64,000 bases of DNA from positions 8,939,001-9,003,000 of the forward strand of contig NC_092568.1 of NCBI RefSeq assembly GCF_037975245.1. Reading direction: 5' to 3'. Below, in pieces: positions 37,101 through 46,262 of this stretch. The position numbers and the translations under genes were made by a program. Each line of letters begins with the position of its first letter. Positions within the stretch are counted from its first letter, which is position 1. This stretch comes from Apostichopus japonicus. Its lineage: Eukaryota; Echinodermata; Holothuroidea; Aspidochirotida; Stichopodidae. The notes under the pieces were generated by a model that was given only the letters and a program-made list of their open reading frames with translations, made no database searches and was not told the DNA's origin.

Positions 37101-37325
37101 ATAAAGTAATTTGTTTGCTTCAAAGCTGTTCATTCTATATGTTATGTTTTCTTGAAATTGGAAAGATGCAGACTACGAATTTTCTTACTACTGCAAGTGG
37201 TTCTTGTTACGACATAAACACCGAATCAAACGTATTAGTTGCGTTTTAGAGTCATGGATGAGCAGTACACCATACTTACTCATCTGTCGTGGTTTGGATA
37301 CATCTTCATTCCAGTTATTTGCCAT
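22101..37325 (-). CDS. NLR-like protein, NACHT C-terminal region without a P-loop, plus repeated four-exon modules
   Basis: Nineteen coding exons joined on GT-AG sites give 980 codons plus TAA. In reading order: 37280-37325, 35562-36682, 34324-34526, 33970-34046, 32700-32758, 31266-31465, 30719-30795, 30334-30392, 29713-29832, 28784-28986, 28413-28489, 27899-27957, 27178-27300, 26344-26555, 25718-25794, 24633-24697, 24180-24227, 23645-23670, 22101-22191. The lengths sum to 2943 nt and every junction keeps phase. The start is MANNWNED, after TTTCAG. Residues ~30-60 look pre-NACHT (YGKIQYVPYIRENIF). NPVLSEICEIPLFALMLAH (~134-152) and VRFYHNIFVEWFAANYL (~266-282) match the winged-helix/superhelical end of NACHT proteins. 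No GxxxxGK[ST] or Walker B is present. Residues ~390-926 are four D-A-B-C type units. NLRs sense microbial or danger signals in the cytosol; without an NTPase core this one may be a decoy or scaffold (inference). Confidence 0.8.
24633..27300 (-). other. NLR-like gene, repeat unit 4 (exons D3-A4-B4-C4)
   Basis: D3 (27178-27300) is TTDSIESLTQFCSD...IVQLLHIAAKRN. A4 (26344-26555) is the most divergent A exon (ACPSLVQMIGINTEEEGREL) and ends LNEL plus TG, so the junction codon is TGG (W) instead of AGR (R). B4 (25718-25794) is FGDCLLPMSIPAASVP...KNVKG. C4 (24633-24697) is VLWNPRDAFLQYNLDLESGR. Three short exons then make the C-terminal tail, ending in a basic segment to a stop at 22101. Confidence 0.75.
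24729..25092. repeat. dispersed repeat, copy 2 (intronic)
   Basis: This is the second copy of the 1522-1850 repeat, in the same orientation. It lies in the intron between exons B4 and C4 of the NLR-like gene. It carries the same ordered landmarks but lacks the AAT microsatellite. Confidence 0.7.
27899..29832 (-). other. NLR-like gene, repeat unit 3 (exons D2-A3-B3-C3)
   Basis: D2 (29713-29832) is TDDLDSVRKICSEAF...VTLLGIANSNS. A3 (28784-28986) contains IRSLQKILIQADGRDLTAED and IASYGQHCDEMKEL. B3 (28413-28489) is RFQDCLLPLSIDPKK...LRSWKVQG. C3 (27899-27957) is VNWRPSDQGFLLNLQSGEWE. This is the best-conserved complete unit, about 153 residues. Confidence 0.8.
30334..31465 (-). other. NLR-like gene, repeat unit 2 (exons A2-B2-C2, no D exon)
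   Basis: A2 (31266-31465) contains LLSVEKILVKLNERKVTEEE and ISSYGQRCRSLKEI. B2 (30719-30795) is RLDGCLVPMSINPKRIP...KSWSVKG. C2 (30334-30392) is VYWRPFNYDFLLNFSSGQWV. I found no D-type exon between C1 and A2. C ends and A starts in phase 0, so its absence keeps the frame. A fold-back element occupies part of that intron. Confidence 0.75.
31607..31997. mobile_element. 391-bp fold-back element with ~117-bp inverted arms
   Basis: The left arm (31613-31729) and right arm (31875-31991) are reverse complements with few mismatches: ATACTCATAGCTAGTACAGT on the left, ATGAGTAT closing the right. An AT-only spacer separates them. AAATTAC flanks both ends (31600-31606 and 31998-32004), a probable 7-bp target duplication. 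It lies in the intron between C1 and A2 of the NLR-like gene. No coding capacity. Confidence 0.75.
32700..34526 (-). other. NLR-like gene, repeat unit 1 (exons A1-B1-C1)
   Basis: A1 (34324-34526) ends EEEVIALLRYGQQCHGLTEL, then a split arginine codon. B1 (33970-34046) is RFEDCSLPQTF...IKSWNVPG. C1 (32700-32758) is VLWNSFRYSFQLDLACGLWK. Phases are 2 after A, 1 after B and 0 after C. The D-type segment of this unit is the tail of the large NACHT-region exon (DYVVDLVRTFCSD...QLLSIASTSQ). The acceptor before B1 is AAG, less common than CAG or TAG. Confidence 0.75.
33113..33403. mobile_element. hAT-like MITE, short copy, exact 8-bp duplication
   Basis: Ends are CATGGGCGCAGATC and GATCTGCGCCCATG, an exact 14-bp terminal inverted repeat. 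GATGTAGC occurs immediately outside both ends (33105-33112 and 33404-33411). The 8-bp duplication fits hAT-type insertion. The interior matches 56427-56983 in its left part. It lies in the intron between B1 and C1 of the NLR-like gene. Confidence 0.85.
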
Positions 37326-38072
37326 TTTCGAACTGAAAGAGAATAACACAATTTATGTTACATACAAGATACATTAATTTCCTTAAATGTTTTATGATTG
37401 ATTTCACTAGTTGTTTATCTTGTCATTCTAATTTAACTATTTACATAGTATAGAGGTAAGAGGGTTCAAGCTGAAGAGGGGTGGGGTAGGAGTGGGGTGA
37501 ATATGGGGTCAGGGGAGGTACAGTGAGAAAGGCAGTGAGACATGTAACTTTGATTTTATTGATCAAACCGCAAAATCACCCCCATGCGTCCTGACAAAAC
37601 TATTTTTTTGCATTCTGTAACACAAATTCCAGTACTTGAACGGGTTTCTGAACGAAAAGATAAGGAACTTGAATTACATTTTTTTTAATTCTCTCCAATA
37701 ATTTCTTTTAAATTTGTCAGCAAAAAGACATTTGGAAAATAACAAAAAAGCAGACGGTTGTTTAATAAATTTCAACAATGTGCAGATTCTCGGCCTGTTT
37801 TCCAATTACATTAATGATTACGATATATAATGCTCTCTGCATTCTTCAAACGAAACATGACAAGAAATGTTTTGGAACTCTTTTCCCGCAAAAAACCCCC
37901 CAAAAAACAGTCAGTGACATATGAAGGCCACTCCACACACTCCTGATAATGAATTCAGATAAACAGTTCCAACGCCACCATCGAATGAAATATCACCGTT
38001 TCGTTTCTTTCATTTTCACTTATTAAATGTACCTGATACTTAACAAAATATCTTTTCTTAATTTAAGCATAC

Positions 38073-38190
38073 CTGTTACGTTGAAGTGACACGTCCTTAC
38101 AGAAGTACTCCGAGTTCAAACTGCAGGATGGTTAAACCAACCGAAGCCATTACAAAATGACGGTTGAATGATAGACACTACAGATTAGTG
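38073..38190 (-). other. possible non-coding first exon of the NLR-like gene
   Basis: On the minus strand, CAACGTAACAG is followed by GTATGC, a plausible donor, at 38072-38067, about 740 bp upstream of the coding start exon (acceptor TTTCAG at 37338-37333). The right limit is a guess. This rests only on a donor-like sequence in the right place. Confidence 0.25.
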
Positions 38191-38372
38191 TTAACAAAGG
38201 TATCGCGTAAAAATACCAATGGGGCACCTACAGAAAACGAAACCTTAATAGTGTGTCAAAGTCCATCCCTTAAATCAACACAATAATCAAGTACCCGGTT
38301 AGTAAATAATCAGAGCAGATGCATTTTAAATGTACAATATAGTAATTGTATATCTATATATCTAATATATCA

Positions 38373-38447
38373 GGTGAAGGTATAGGAATCGAACCTCGGA
38401 CCTTCGTGTCACAGACATAGGTCCACACCACTAAGCCACAGTGATTC
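38373..38447 (-). mobile_element. tRNA-like sequence, probable SINE head
   Basis: On the minus strand it has A-box-like TGGCTTAGTGG and B-box-like GGTTCGATTCC at tRNA spacing over 75 bp. The outer ends (GAATCAC and CTTCACC) do not form an acceptor stem, so it is a tRNA-derived relic or SINE head, not a tRNA gene. Confidence 0.55.
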
Positions 38448-38623
38448 TACTTGTGTTGATGCGTATTATAGGCATTCCATAACTGTCAATGATAGCATAT
38501 TACGCACGTGTTACGATTGTACAGAGTGCATGCACCCCTAGTGCTTTTGAATGACTATGAATGACAATGTACACAGAATTACCACTTTTAGAGGCAAGTC
38601 AAGCACACACACGCATCTACACA

Positions 38624-38686
38624 TATATATATATATATAAAAAAAATATATATTAAAAAAATATATATATATATATATTTATAAAC

Positions 38687-38725
<39 letters not shown>

Positions 38726-38777
38726 GTCAGTATATAGTCAGTATATATATAGTCTATATATATAGTCTATATATATA

Positions 38778-38844
<67 letters not shown>

Positions 38845-38949
38845 TAGTCAGTATATATAGTCAGTATATATATAGTCAGTATATATAAATATAGTCAGTA
38901 TATATATAGTCAGTATGTATATAAAGTCAGTATATATATATATATAAAC

Positions 38950-39021
<72 letters not shown>

Positions 39022-39102
39022 AGTATATATATATATTGTCAATATATATATATATATATATTGTCAGTATATATATATAGTCAGTATATATATATAAAGT
39101 CA

Positions 39103-39162
<60 letters not shown>

Positions 39163-39200
39163 TCAGTATATATATATATACAGTCAGTATATATATATAA
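38624..39200. repeat. ~580-bp TA-rich satellite with recurring GTCAGTATA
   Basis: Almost pure (TA)n is interrupted more than ten times by GTCAGTATA or AGTCTATA and by AAATATA/AAACATA words. Long open frames on both strands here (Tyr-Ile repeats) are artefacts of the simple sequence. Confidence 0.9.
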
Positions 39201-39740
39201 TATTCTCTTTCTTGAAAACTACGAATATCTCTTGTCTTTAAGGTCTGAACAACATAACTTGATATGAAATGTAAAGGATACTGTATTAACATAAGACACT
39301 ATTGCTTTGCTTGTTCAGTTTGCAGTTATGCGGTTAGAAATGAAATATTGGTCCAAATAAAGGAACGTGTTTCGTGAAATAACGAATAAAGCCCTTTGGG
39401 GTTACGAGTTGGATACTTTGAGTGCTAAGTGGCATTACAGTAGTGGAAGCGCTTCATTGTTCACAAGAATTAGATCCCATTGACATGCAAAACTATATCG
39501 TAGATTAAATTGATCAGCTGTATACTTAGAGAAGTTGAAAGCAAACCAAATCTATTCACTGATATGATCGACAACTAATAATGGAATAAGTGTTTACTGC
39601 CTGATCAATAATGAGCTAATTGCACAATAAAATATGGAGTGTTGTTAATGTCTTCCGAATTGTAAATAGAATATTTAGCTGCTACAGGACAGTGACTTTA
39701 AATTCGACCAGTTTGGCAATAGTATAATTGCAGTACCTGA
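39201..39740. other. gene-free stretch
   Basis: Nothing recognisable lies between the TA satellite and the LINE target duplication. Confidence 0.5.
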
Positions 39741-39755
39741 ATGTTTAGTCTTCAT

Positions 39756-42083
39756 TTTTTTTAAGCCATCATTTATTGTTCATCTTTTGCAACAACAACA
39801 TTCATTACATATTTTTCCTTAAAGTACATAAGCGCAAACATTCTGCATTAAAACCTTTATGCATATAAACAAAACAGTAATGGCATAACAGCAACCACTA
39901 TTCTTCAAATAAAAATGGGTACGTACTAAAAGTGGCCTTTAAGGTCTGGAACGGAAACGGCCCAGGTAATTTGTTCTTATGTAATTGATGTTTTCCACTT
40001 GTAGTTGAAATTTGAACTTATACAAAAATTCGTTTACAATTAACGAACCATCGTTAACTTTCTTCGGAAAAATGTAATATTTGATATAAAAAATTAGAAA
40101 GTTCAATGGATGTTTTGATAACAGTTGATATCCAAAGAAAACATGGAAAAAACAAACTGTCTATTGAAAATGTTTTGCTCAACGTCTAAAATAAAGCTAG
40201 CACTAATATTACATTCCCAAAAAAAGATGTTCTATTGTTTCATCATTAACTCCGCAGAAATTACAACGAGGGTTATCTGTCATTTTCATTTAAAATAATA
40301 AATAATTTGTTCCCAAAATACGGTGAAGAAAGCGATACTGGAAATACTGTATCTTTGTTTCCCTTAAAGACTTAAACGGAATTGAAAGATAACATTCCAT
40401 TGACTCTCATTAAAATCAAACTTGTCATTCCATTTAACAATAGACTTAGGGCGAGTGATTACTCTTTGAATAAGGTGCTTATAAATGAACCGTGATTGAT
40501 ATTGAATAGCCTGAGTGTTCAATGTTTCAGGATTAGTAATACTGTGATTCAATGACCTTCTCCAATGACCTGGAATAGCACAAATGACACCATAGTAAAT
40601 AGTGAAAGGACAATTAATATGATACTTTTCTCTAAAGTCAGAAAAAGATAAAAGATTACCACCCTCATTAGTAAGATCGCTTACAAATTTGATTCCATTG
40701 TTACACCATGCTTTATAAAAAATAATACGATTATTCACCTTTATGTTGTGATTATTCCATATCACTTGACTTTCATAATTTTCAGTGACATCTTTAAAGG
40801 CGAAGAGAGTCCAGCCGTGTAAAATATCATTGATAAATACATTATTTGTGTGTATATCAACTGCCTAGTAATTACAATCAAAAACCAAATGGGCCCCATA
40901 ATCCTTAAGGTAATAATTAAAGTACAACTTCCAAAAAGCAGTGTTATTACTAGTATAACGCTTAACCCATGAACATTTTAAACCGTGTATGAAACTTTTA
41001 ATATGAGTTGCATTCAGCCCACCTTCTGGGATAGAGCTAATCAACGTATTACGTTTAATCTTGTATGGTTTCCCATGCCAGATGAATTTGAATAAAATAG
41101 TTTCCAATTGCTTGATAAACCAATCCGGGGGATTTGGCAAGCATTGAAATAAGTACAAAAACTGGGAAATACCAAAGCTTTTAACCAGAATAATTTTACC
41201 AATTGGGGTTAAATCACGACATAACCACAAATTCAAAATACTCTTTAGCCGAGATAATTTTGGCATAAAATTCAGCCTGAAAAGGCTGTCACGGTCATTA
41301 CTCACAACGATTCCTAAAGCAGTTACTTGGCTTTCAATCCACTTGAACGAATACAAATCAATCAAATTTGTTTTACGACCAATGAAAGGACCAAGAGGGA
41401 AAATATTGGACTTGTCAAATTTAATTTTAAGTCCTGAGGCCAATTCAAAATGCTTCAAAACTAAAACAGTCTCCTTTAATGAATTACAAGAACCATCTAA
41501 AAACAAAACTGTGTCTCTGCATACTGAAGGATTTTAAGCTCCTCATTAAGAACTGAAATACCTTTAATACTCTTATTAGCATTAATTTTCATAGCCAGCA
41601 GTTCTACACAAACTATAAAAATATAAGGACTTAAGGGACAGCCTTGTCTAACACCTCTAGTAATGTCAAAATAATGAGATGCAAAACCATTATTGCAAAC
41701 TGTAGCAGAAGAACATGCGTAGAGGGTACGAACCCACTGACAAAAGTTATCATTAAACTTGAATAAATGTAAGCAGTGAAAAATAAAGTCCCAATTCAAC
41801 CTATCAAAAGCCTTTTCAAAATCAATAAAAAGTAAAAATCCAGGGATCGAATTATTCCTACAATAGTCCATAGTGTCCAAAATACAGCGAATATTTTCTC
41901 CAATAAAACGATCTTTAATATAGTCTGTTTGACTGGAGCCGATGATCAAGTTAAGTACTTTTTTATTCTCGTTACGTTGCTAACACCTTGGAACAAATTT
42001 TGTAATCTATATTTAGAAATGAGATTGGACGAAAATTTTTGACCAAAGTATGATCTTTATCTGGTTTCGGAATAAGTGTTATC
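39756..42083 (-). mobile_element. 5'-truncated L1/Tx1-like LINE with broken YADD
   Basis: The minus strand starts within reverse transcriptase ([11 protein letters not shown]), then GENIRCILDTMDYC, LLFIDFEKAFDRLNW, GVRQGCPLSPYIF and KILQYAE, where one base is missing and the frame breaks. It resumes as FLDGSCNSLKETV and ELASGLKIKFDKSNIF. A zf-RVT-like CNFCGVNDETIEHLFF lies near 40215-40290. It ends AATAAATGATGGCTT plus an A-tract at 39757. The target duplication ATGTTTAGTC-N-TCAT is at 39741-39755 and 42084-42098 (14 of 15 match). Closely related to the LINE at 10835. Inactive. Confidence 0.9.
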
Positions 42084-42526
42084 ATGTTTAGTCATCATGA
42101 TAAAGTTCATTCCCGAGGGATTTTTATCTGTCTGAAAGATGTAAAGTTACTTTTTTATTTTTCATAGATATTCAAATTTCTGTTGAAGGACATCATTTTT
42201 TGTGTGTGGCCATATCAGACTTTAAAGATGTATTTTGTGAATGAAGCACACACTCACACACACAAGACCAGAATTTAATTTTTCCTTACTATTCCTTAAA
42301 CATAAATTCAATCTATGCTGATGAAGCCAGATTTAGTATTTAATCTTGTCCTCTAAAAGTCAAGCATACGATAAGTGAACGAATCTAATGCCTGTCGTTT
42401 CTTCACACAATGTTACATAAATTGTGTTGCTATCATTCCAGTGATGTATCTATGTCTTATTGTTTTATAAAGATCACTGAAAGTTTTGACCATTCAATTA
42501 CGTCTGTGTCGCGTGAATGAAAAATG

Positions 42527-43095
42527 ATGGCGCTAGTTTCAAACTCAAAGTTATCTGTTTAGAAAATACTTTTCTGTCCATTTAAAAGCATCCGTTCGTT
42601 CAGTATAAGGGGAGTAGCGCCTCATCAGGCCACCTATTCAATGAACAATGGCTGTACACATGCTGGTCACAGAGAGTGTTTCGACCCTCTGGCCATAGGC
42701 CAGGATTCACGCACGCTACCGAGGACGCTTCTTGGTCGATTTGACCGACCCTCTTCGCATCCTCCCGCGGGTTCTTTTGCGACATCAAGGGGAGACATGG
42801 ACACGGGATCCTAGGCCACAAAAAGTGCCACCGGCATAGCTAGCGTTGTGAACTCAGGTGTGCATTGAACCCTAGCATGCAACCAACAAGACGTGGGTCT
42901 CTCACCAATCTCAATCACGTTGGCCACCACGTCAGCTGGTTAAAATATATGTTTAAATTAATATATGGAGACTTCAATGACGAGAATGCGATAGGAAATA
43001 GAAGTATTGCATGAACCAATGTTAGATGAATTCGATCCCGGAACACCAGGTACCCAGTACAGAGCTCTACCCAATGAGCCACCTGACTACTTGTA
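42527..43095 (-). mobile_element. long tRNA-related SINE-like repeat, copy 2
   Basis: This is the second copy of the 8079-8645 repeat in the same orientation. On the minus strand the right end reads as a tRNA-like head, with A-box-like GGTGGCTCATTGGGTAGAGC and B-box-like GGGATCGAATTC. It is followed leftward by the shared body to GATGGCGCTAGTTT. Confidence 0.7.
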
Positions 43096-43404
43096 TCGTT
43101 TCGCTAATATTTATCTTGACTGTTCGACAATGTACGTTCATTGCTATAAACACCGCTACTGTCAACTACATTTTAAGACTTGAAACGCTGTTTAACTTGC
43201 TTACGCTTGCAAGCGGGGTTCTCATTTGACTTGACTAACCCCCTTGTAATGAAACTATATTCAGACCGAGAACAGCTCGAGGAAGTTATAACGTTAAACG
43301 AACAACAACTACTCACATTTCGTTTTTACAAGGCAGGGGAAACGCTTTGATTGGTCCAATACGTAAAGTGAATAAGATGATCTGTTTAGAGACCTGTTTG
43401 GCTT

Positions 43405-43870
43405 ATTTTGAGATCAAATAGTCGAAATTTTGAGATTTAATGTTAACACGCAATATATATTAAGAAATCAATGGAAAAAAATCCGTATCATAGTATTGGA
43501 GGATATAGAGGACGTTTTGGGATAAATTAGTTGAAATTCTGATTAAAGAAACCAGAAGCGTGAGGGCAAAGTCGGAATTTTTGGGGGAACGAGTAAAAGT
43601 GAAGATAAAATAGTCGAAGTCGAAAGTTTGGAATGAAATAGTTGAAATATTGAAATATATTACTTCAAATATTGAAATGAACAATGTCGAAATACTTTCT
43701 CTTGTAGGTAAAGATATCAAGAAAAATAAGTCAAAAATTGAAAAAAAAAATCGGTAACGAAGATTGACAATTCGAGCAAAAAAGTCGAATGTTTGAGAAG
43801 AATCCAAGCTCTGAGGAAAATATATGAATTTAGACACATAATAGTCGAACTTTTGAGATAATAGCTGAGG
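43405..43870. repeat. degenerate GTCGAA/TTTTGAGAT-type repeat, locus 2
   Basis: Words such as AATAGTCGAAATTTTGAGAT, AATAGTCGAAGTC, AAGTCGAATGTTTGAGAAG and AATAGTCGAACTTTTGAGAT recur along the stretch with drift. It is the clearest of three loci carrying this pattern. Confidence 0.6.
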
Positions 43871-46262
43871 AGAATGTGCCTCTGGGAAAATTCTTCAAAT
43901 TTTAAAATTGCTAACAATTTTCAGTGTGCTAAAATTGTGGGCCAATGCTGATACCTTTAATTAATGCACGAGTCTCAATATCGCTTTTTATGCTTGCATA
44001 TTATATATTTAATTAATAGAATTTTATATATTGAAAGATATGCTTCACAGTCATATTTTGCCATAAAAGAAACTGTTAGAAGTATTGTCTAACTCATGAT
44101 ATAAAGTTTCCACGGTTTTGTCATAACAATTAAATGTATAAAGATAACGTTTAACAAAATCGTACTGTAAACACAATGACTCTTCATTACACATACATTT
44201 CCAATCATCTGCGCATTTGTAGGATGAATTCCATATATTGAAAATAATTATTTGCACTTGAATTTTTTAGGGATGTCAGTAACATGTTATATATATATTC
44301 CCTACAAGCATGCCAGTAATGTTCATGGTACACTATAATCAAGTTTTCTTTTGAAATAAAACGTGTGATGCGCCCTCATTTAACGCCAGTTTCTTATTTA
44401 CGCACACCTCATAGAAAAATAAGTCAAAATAAAATTGTTATTAATTTGTTCCCTCTTCATTATTCCACTACGTCGAAAGAGATCAAGATTGAAACCTTAA
44501 GGAGTCCGTATGAGTTTAATCGCTGGCAGGAGGCTTATGTGTGTGGGTTGTATGTGCAAATTAACCGGACCGTTGGCTGTGACTAAAACATATCGTACGG
44601 ATGGTTCATACGAAAAGCGTGGCATCCTCGCATTGGACAATATTACGGTCTTTAAAGGCCTATTGCGTACAAAATGGTGTAATAGAAGTGTTTTGCTGCA
44701 TGGAAAGCGTGATTGCACAATGATATACCAACATCGGACAGAGTAATGTCATGTAGCAAATTAGTGCCCCATACTAACCATTACAGCCCCTTTTAATTCG
44801 ACCAACGTTCAATTTTCACTCTCATATTTCCTTGCAATAGTTCATTTTAATCGCGTTAAATCCTTGAGTATGTTTAAAATGTGTAAATGCCTTTTCGTGT
44901 TCGTACATATAGGGGTAGGTTGGGGGGGGGCATGGACTGGGTATGTGATTAGCTTGCGAAAAGAATAAAATATTCATCAAACAGTAGTATTTACATGCAT
45001 GTGTTTCTTTAAAAGGGAGGATTGGGCAGGCTTAGGCAACTGGTCATACCTTGAATGTTGGGTATAGTTTACGCTACTGACTCTTTTATTTTACACCAGT
45101 ACATCTATACATAACTCAGGGTTATGCAGAGAACCCGATTTACACGAAAACAGATTTAAAAAAATAAATAAATGTGGGACCACAAACGTGTATGTGTGTG
45201 TGAAATGTGTTTTCCGACTGCCCCCCCCCCAATATCCATGGGGATGTATTGCAATGACCTATCCTGCCAGTACTTTATTCGTTTGATTTTTCCATCTTAT
45301 GATTACCCATTTCATTTGGGGTAGGGGGTGGGAGACGATTGTGCGGGGAAACATGCAAAAGATATTTCACCAAAACGTTCTCTCTCCTTCTCTTATGCAT
45401 GCGCCCCATCCTAACCCCTGATGCACCCCATCCTAACCCCTGATGCGCCCCACCCTAACCCTTGATGCGCCCCACCCTAACCCCTGGTGTAAGACCATCG
45501 ATCACTGGAGTGTTTCCCTGTGAATATTCGTCTCGATGTATAACCACATACCATTTGTCCCCTCAAGGTTATTAATTATCCGATGAATCTGCTGCACTTT
45601 CCGCCAAGGTCAAACGCCAAAAATGGGCGTGGCAAAACGAGTTCAACAGCGTTATCATTATTAACTGCAACTTTAGTCGATTACTCATACACAGTGCAAG
45701 AAGGTCTATTATAAGTTAATATTAATAAGAATACTGAACGTTGCCATAGCAACTCGGTGCGTAGACTTTTTTTCATGTTTTGTATAGAGAAGTTCTTTTC
45801 TTTATTACTACAGAAAACCTAAAAATGATCAATACTCAATACTTGAATTTAACTTTTATTCTAGCGCTCGTTGAGACATACAACAGATCATGATGAAAAA
45901 TTGCCGTTTCCTTTACATTAAGAATTCAATGTGAAAGCAATTATCGTTTTTGTGGAACTGCCTATACGATGTTTCATCCGTCGGACAATGAGTTTGTTTG
46001 CCAATCGGAAGAACGGAAGTAGGCGTAATGAGGCAACTTATGTTTCCAATTCACACTTTGGATACATAACGGCTCGTGCACTTAAACTGTAATATTGCTC
46101 TCAGTAAAGACTATACAGTCAGCGGAAGAAAATTGTCATGTTTACCGTTGTCAAATTATTCGATGCATTCTATCAATTCAAAGAGGACATTTTGTGAGGC
46201 AACTCAGAGCTGCTAATAAATTCATTAATATCATTAGTGAGCTACGAGAGAGAAACGGGACC
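43871..46262. other. gene-free stretch upstream of the GPCR
   Basis: No recognisable exon is seen. Overlapping open frames at 44365-44746 on both strands show no family and no splice context. A four-unit minisatellite lies at 45399-45486 and poly-C/G runs near 45220 and 45320. The receptor's promoter and any 5' untranslated exon must lie here but cannot be placed. Confidence 0.45.
45399..45486. repeat. 22-bp minisatellite, four exact-length units
   Basis: Four consecutive 22-bp units start ATGCGCCCC or ATGCACCCC and end CTAACCCCTG or CTAACCCTTG. Units differ by one to three bases. Each contains a telomere-like CCCTAACCC or CCTAACCCC core, but the period is 22, not 6. Confidence 0.9.

Noticed and set aside
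38848-39292. Long Tyr-Ile open frames
   Set aside because: They are translations of (TA)n satellite, open on both strands for lack of stops.
44365-44746. Overlapping open frames on both strands
   Set aside because: Neither shows a domain, signal or splice context.
45399-45486. Interstitial telomere repeat
   Set aside because: The CCCTAACCC core is embedded in a 22-bp unit; there is no six-base periodicity.
46095-46262. Upstream in-frame ATG as the GPCR start
   Set aside because: It would add 56 residues without signal-peptide or helix character; the ATG at 46263 has a strong ACCATGG context and gives a normal short N-terminus.
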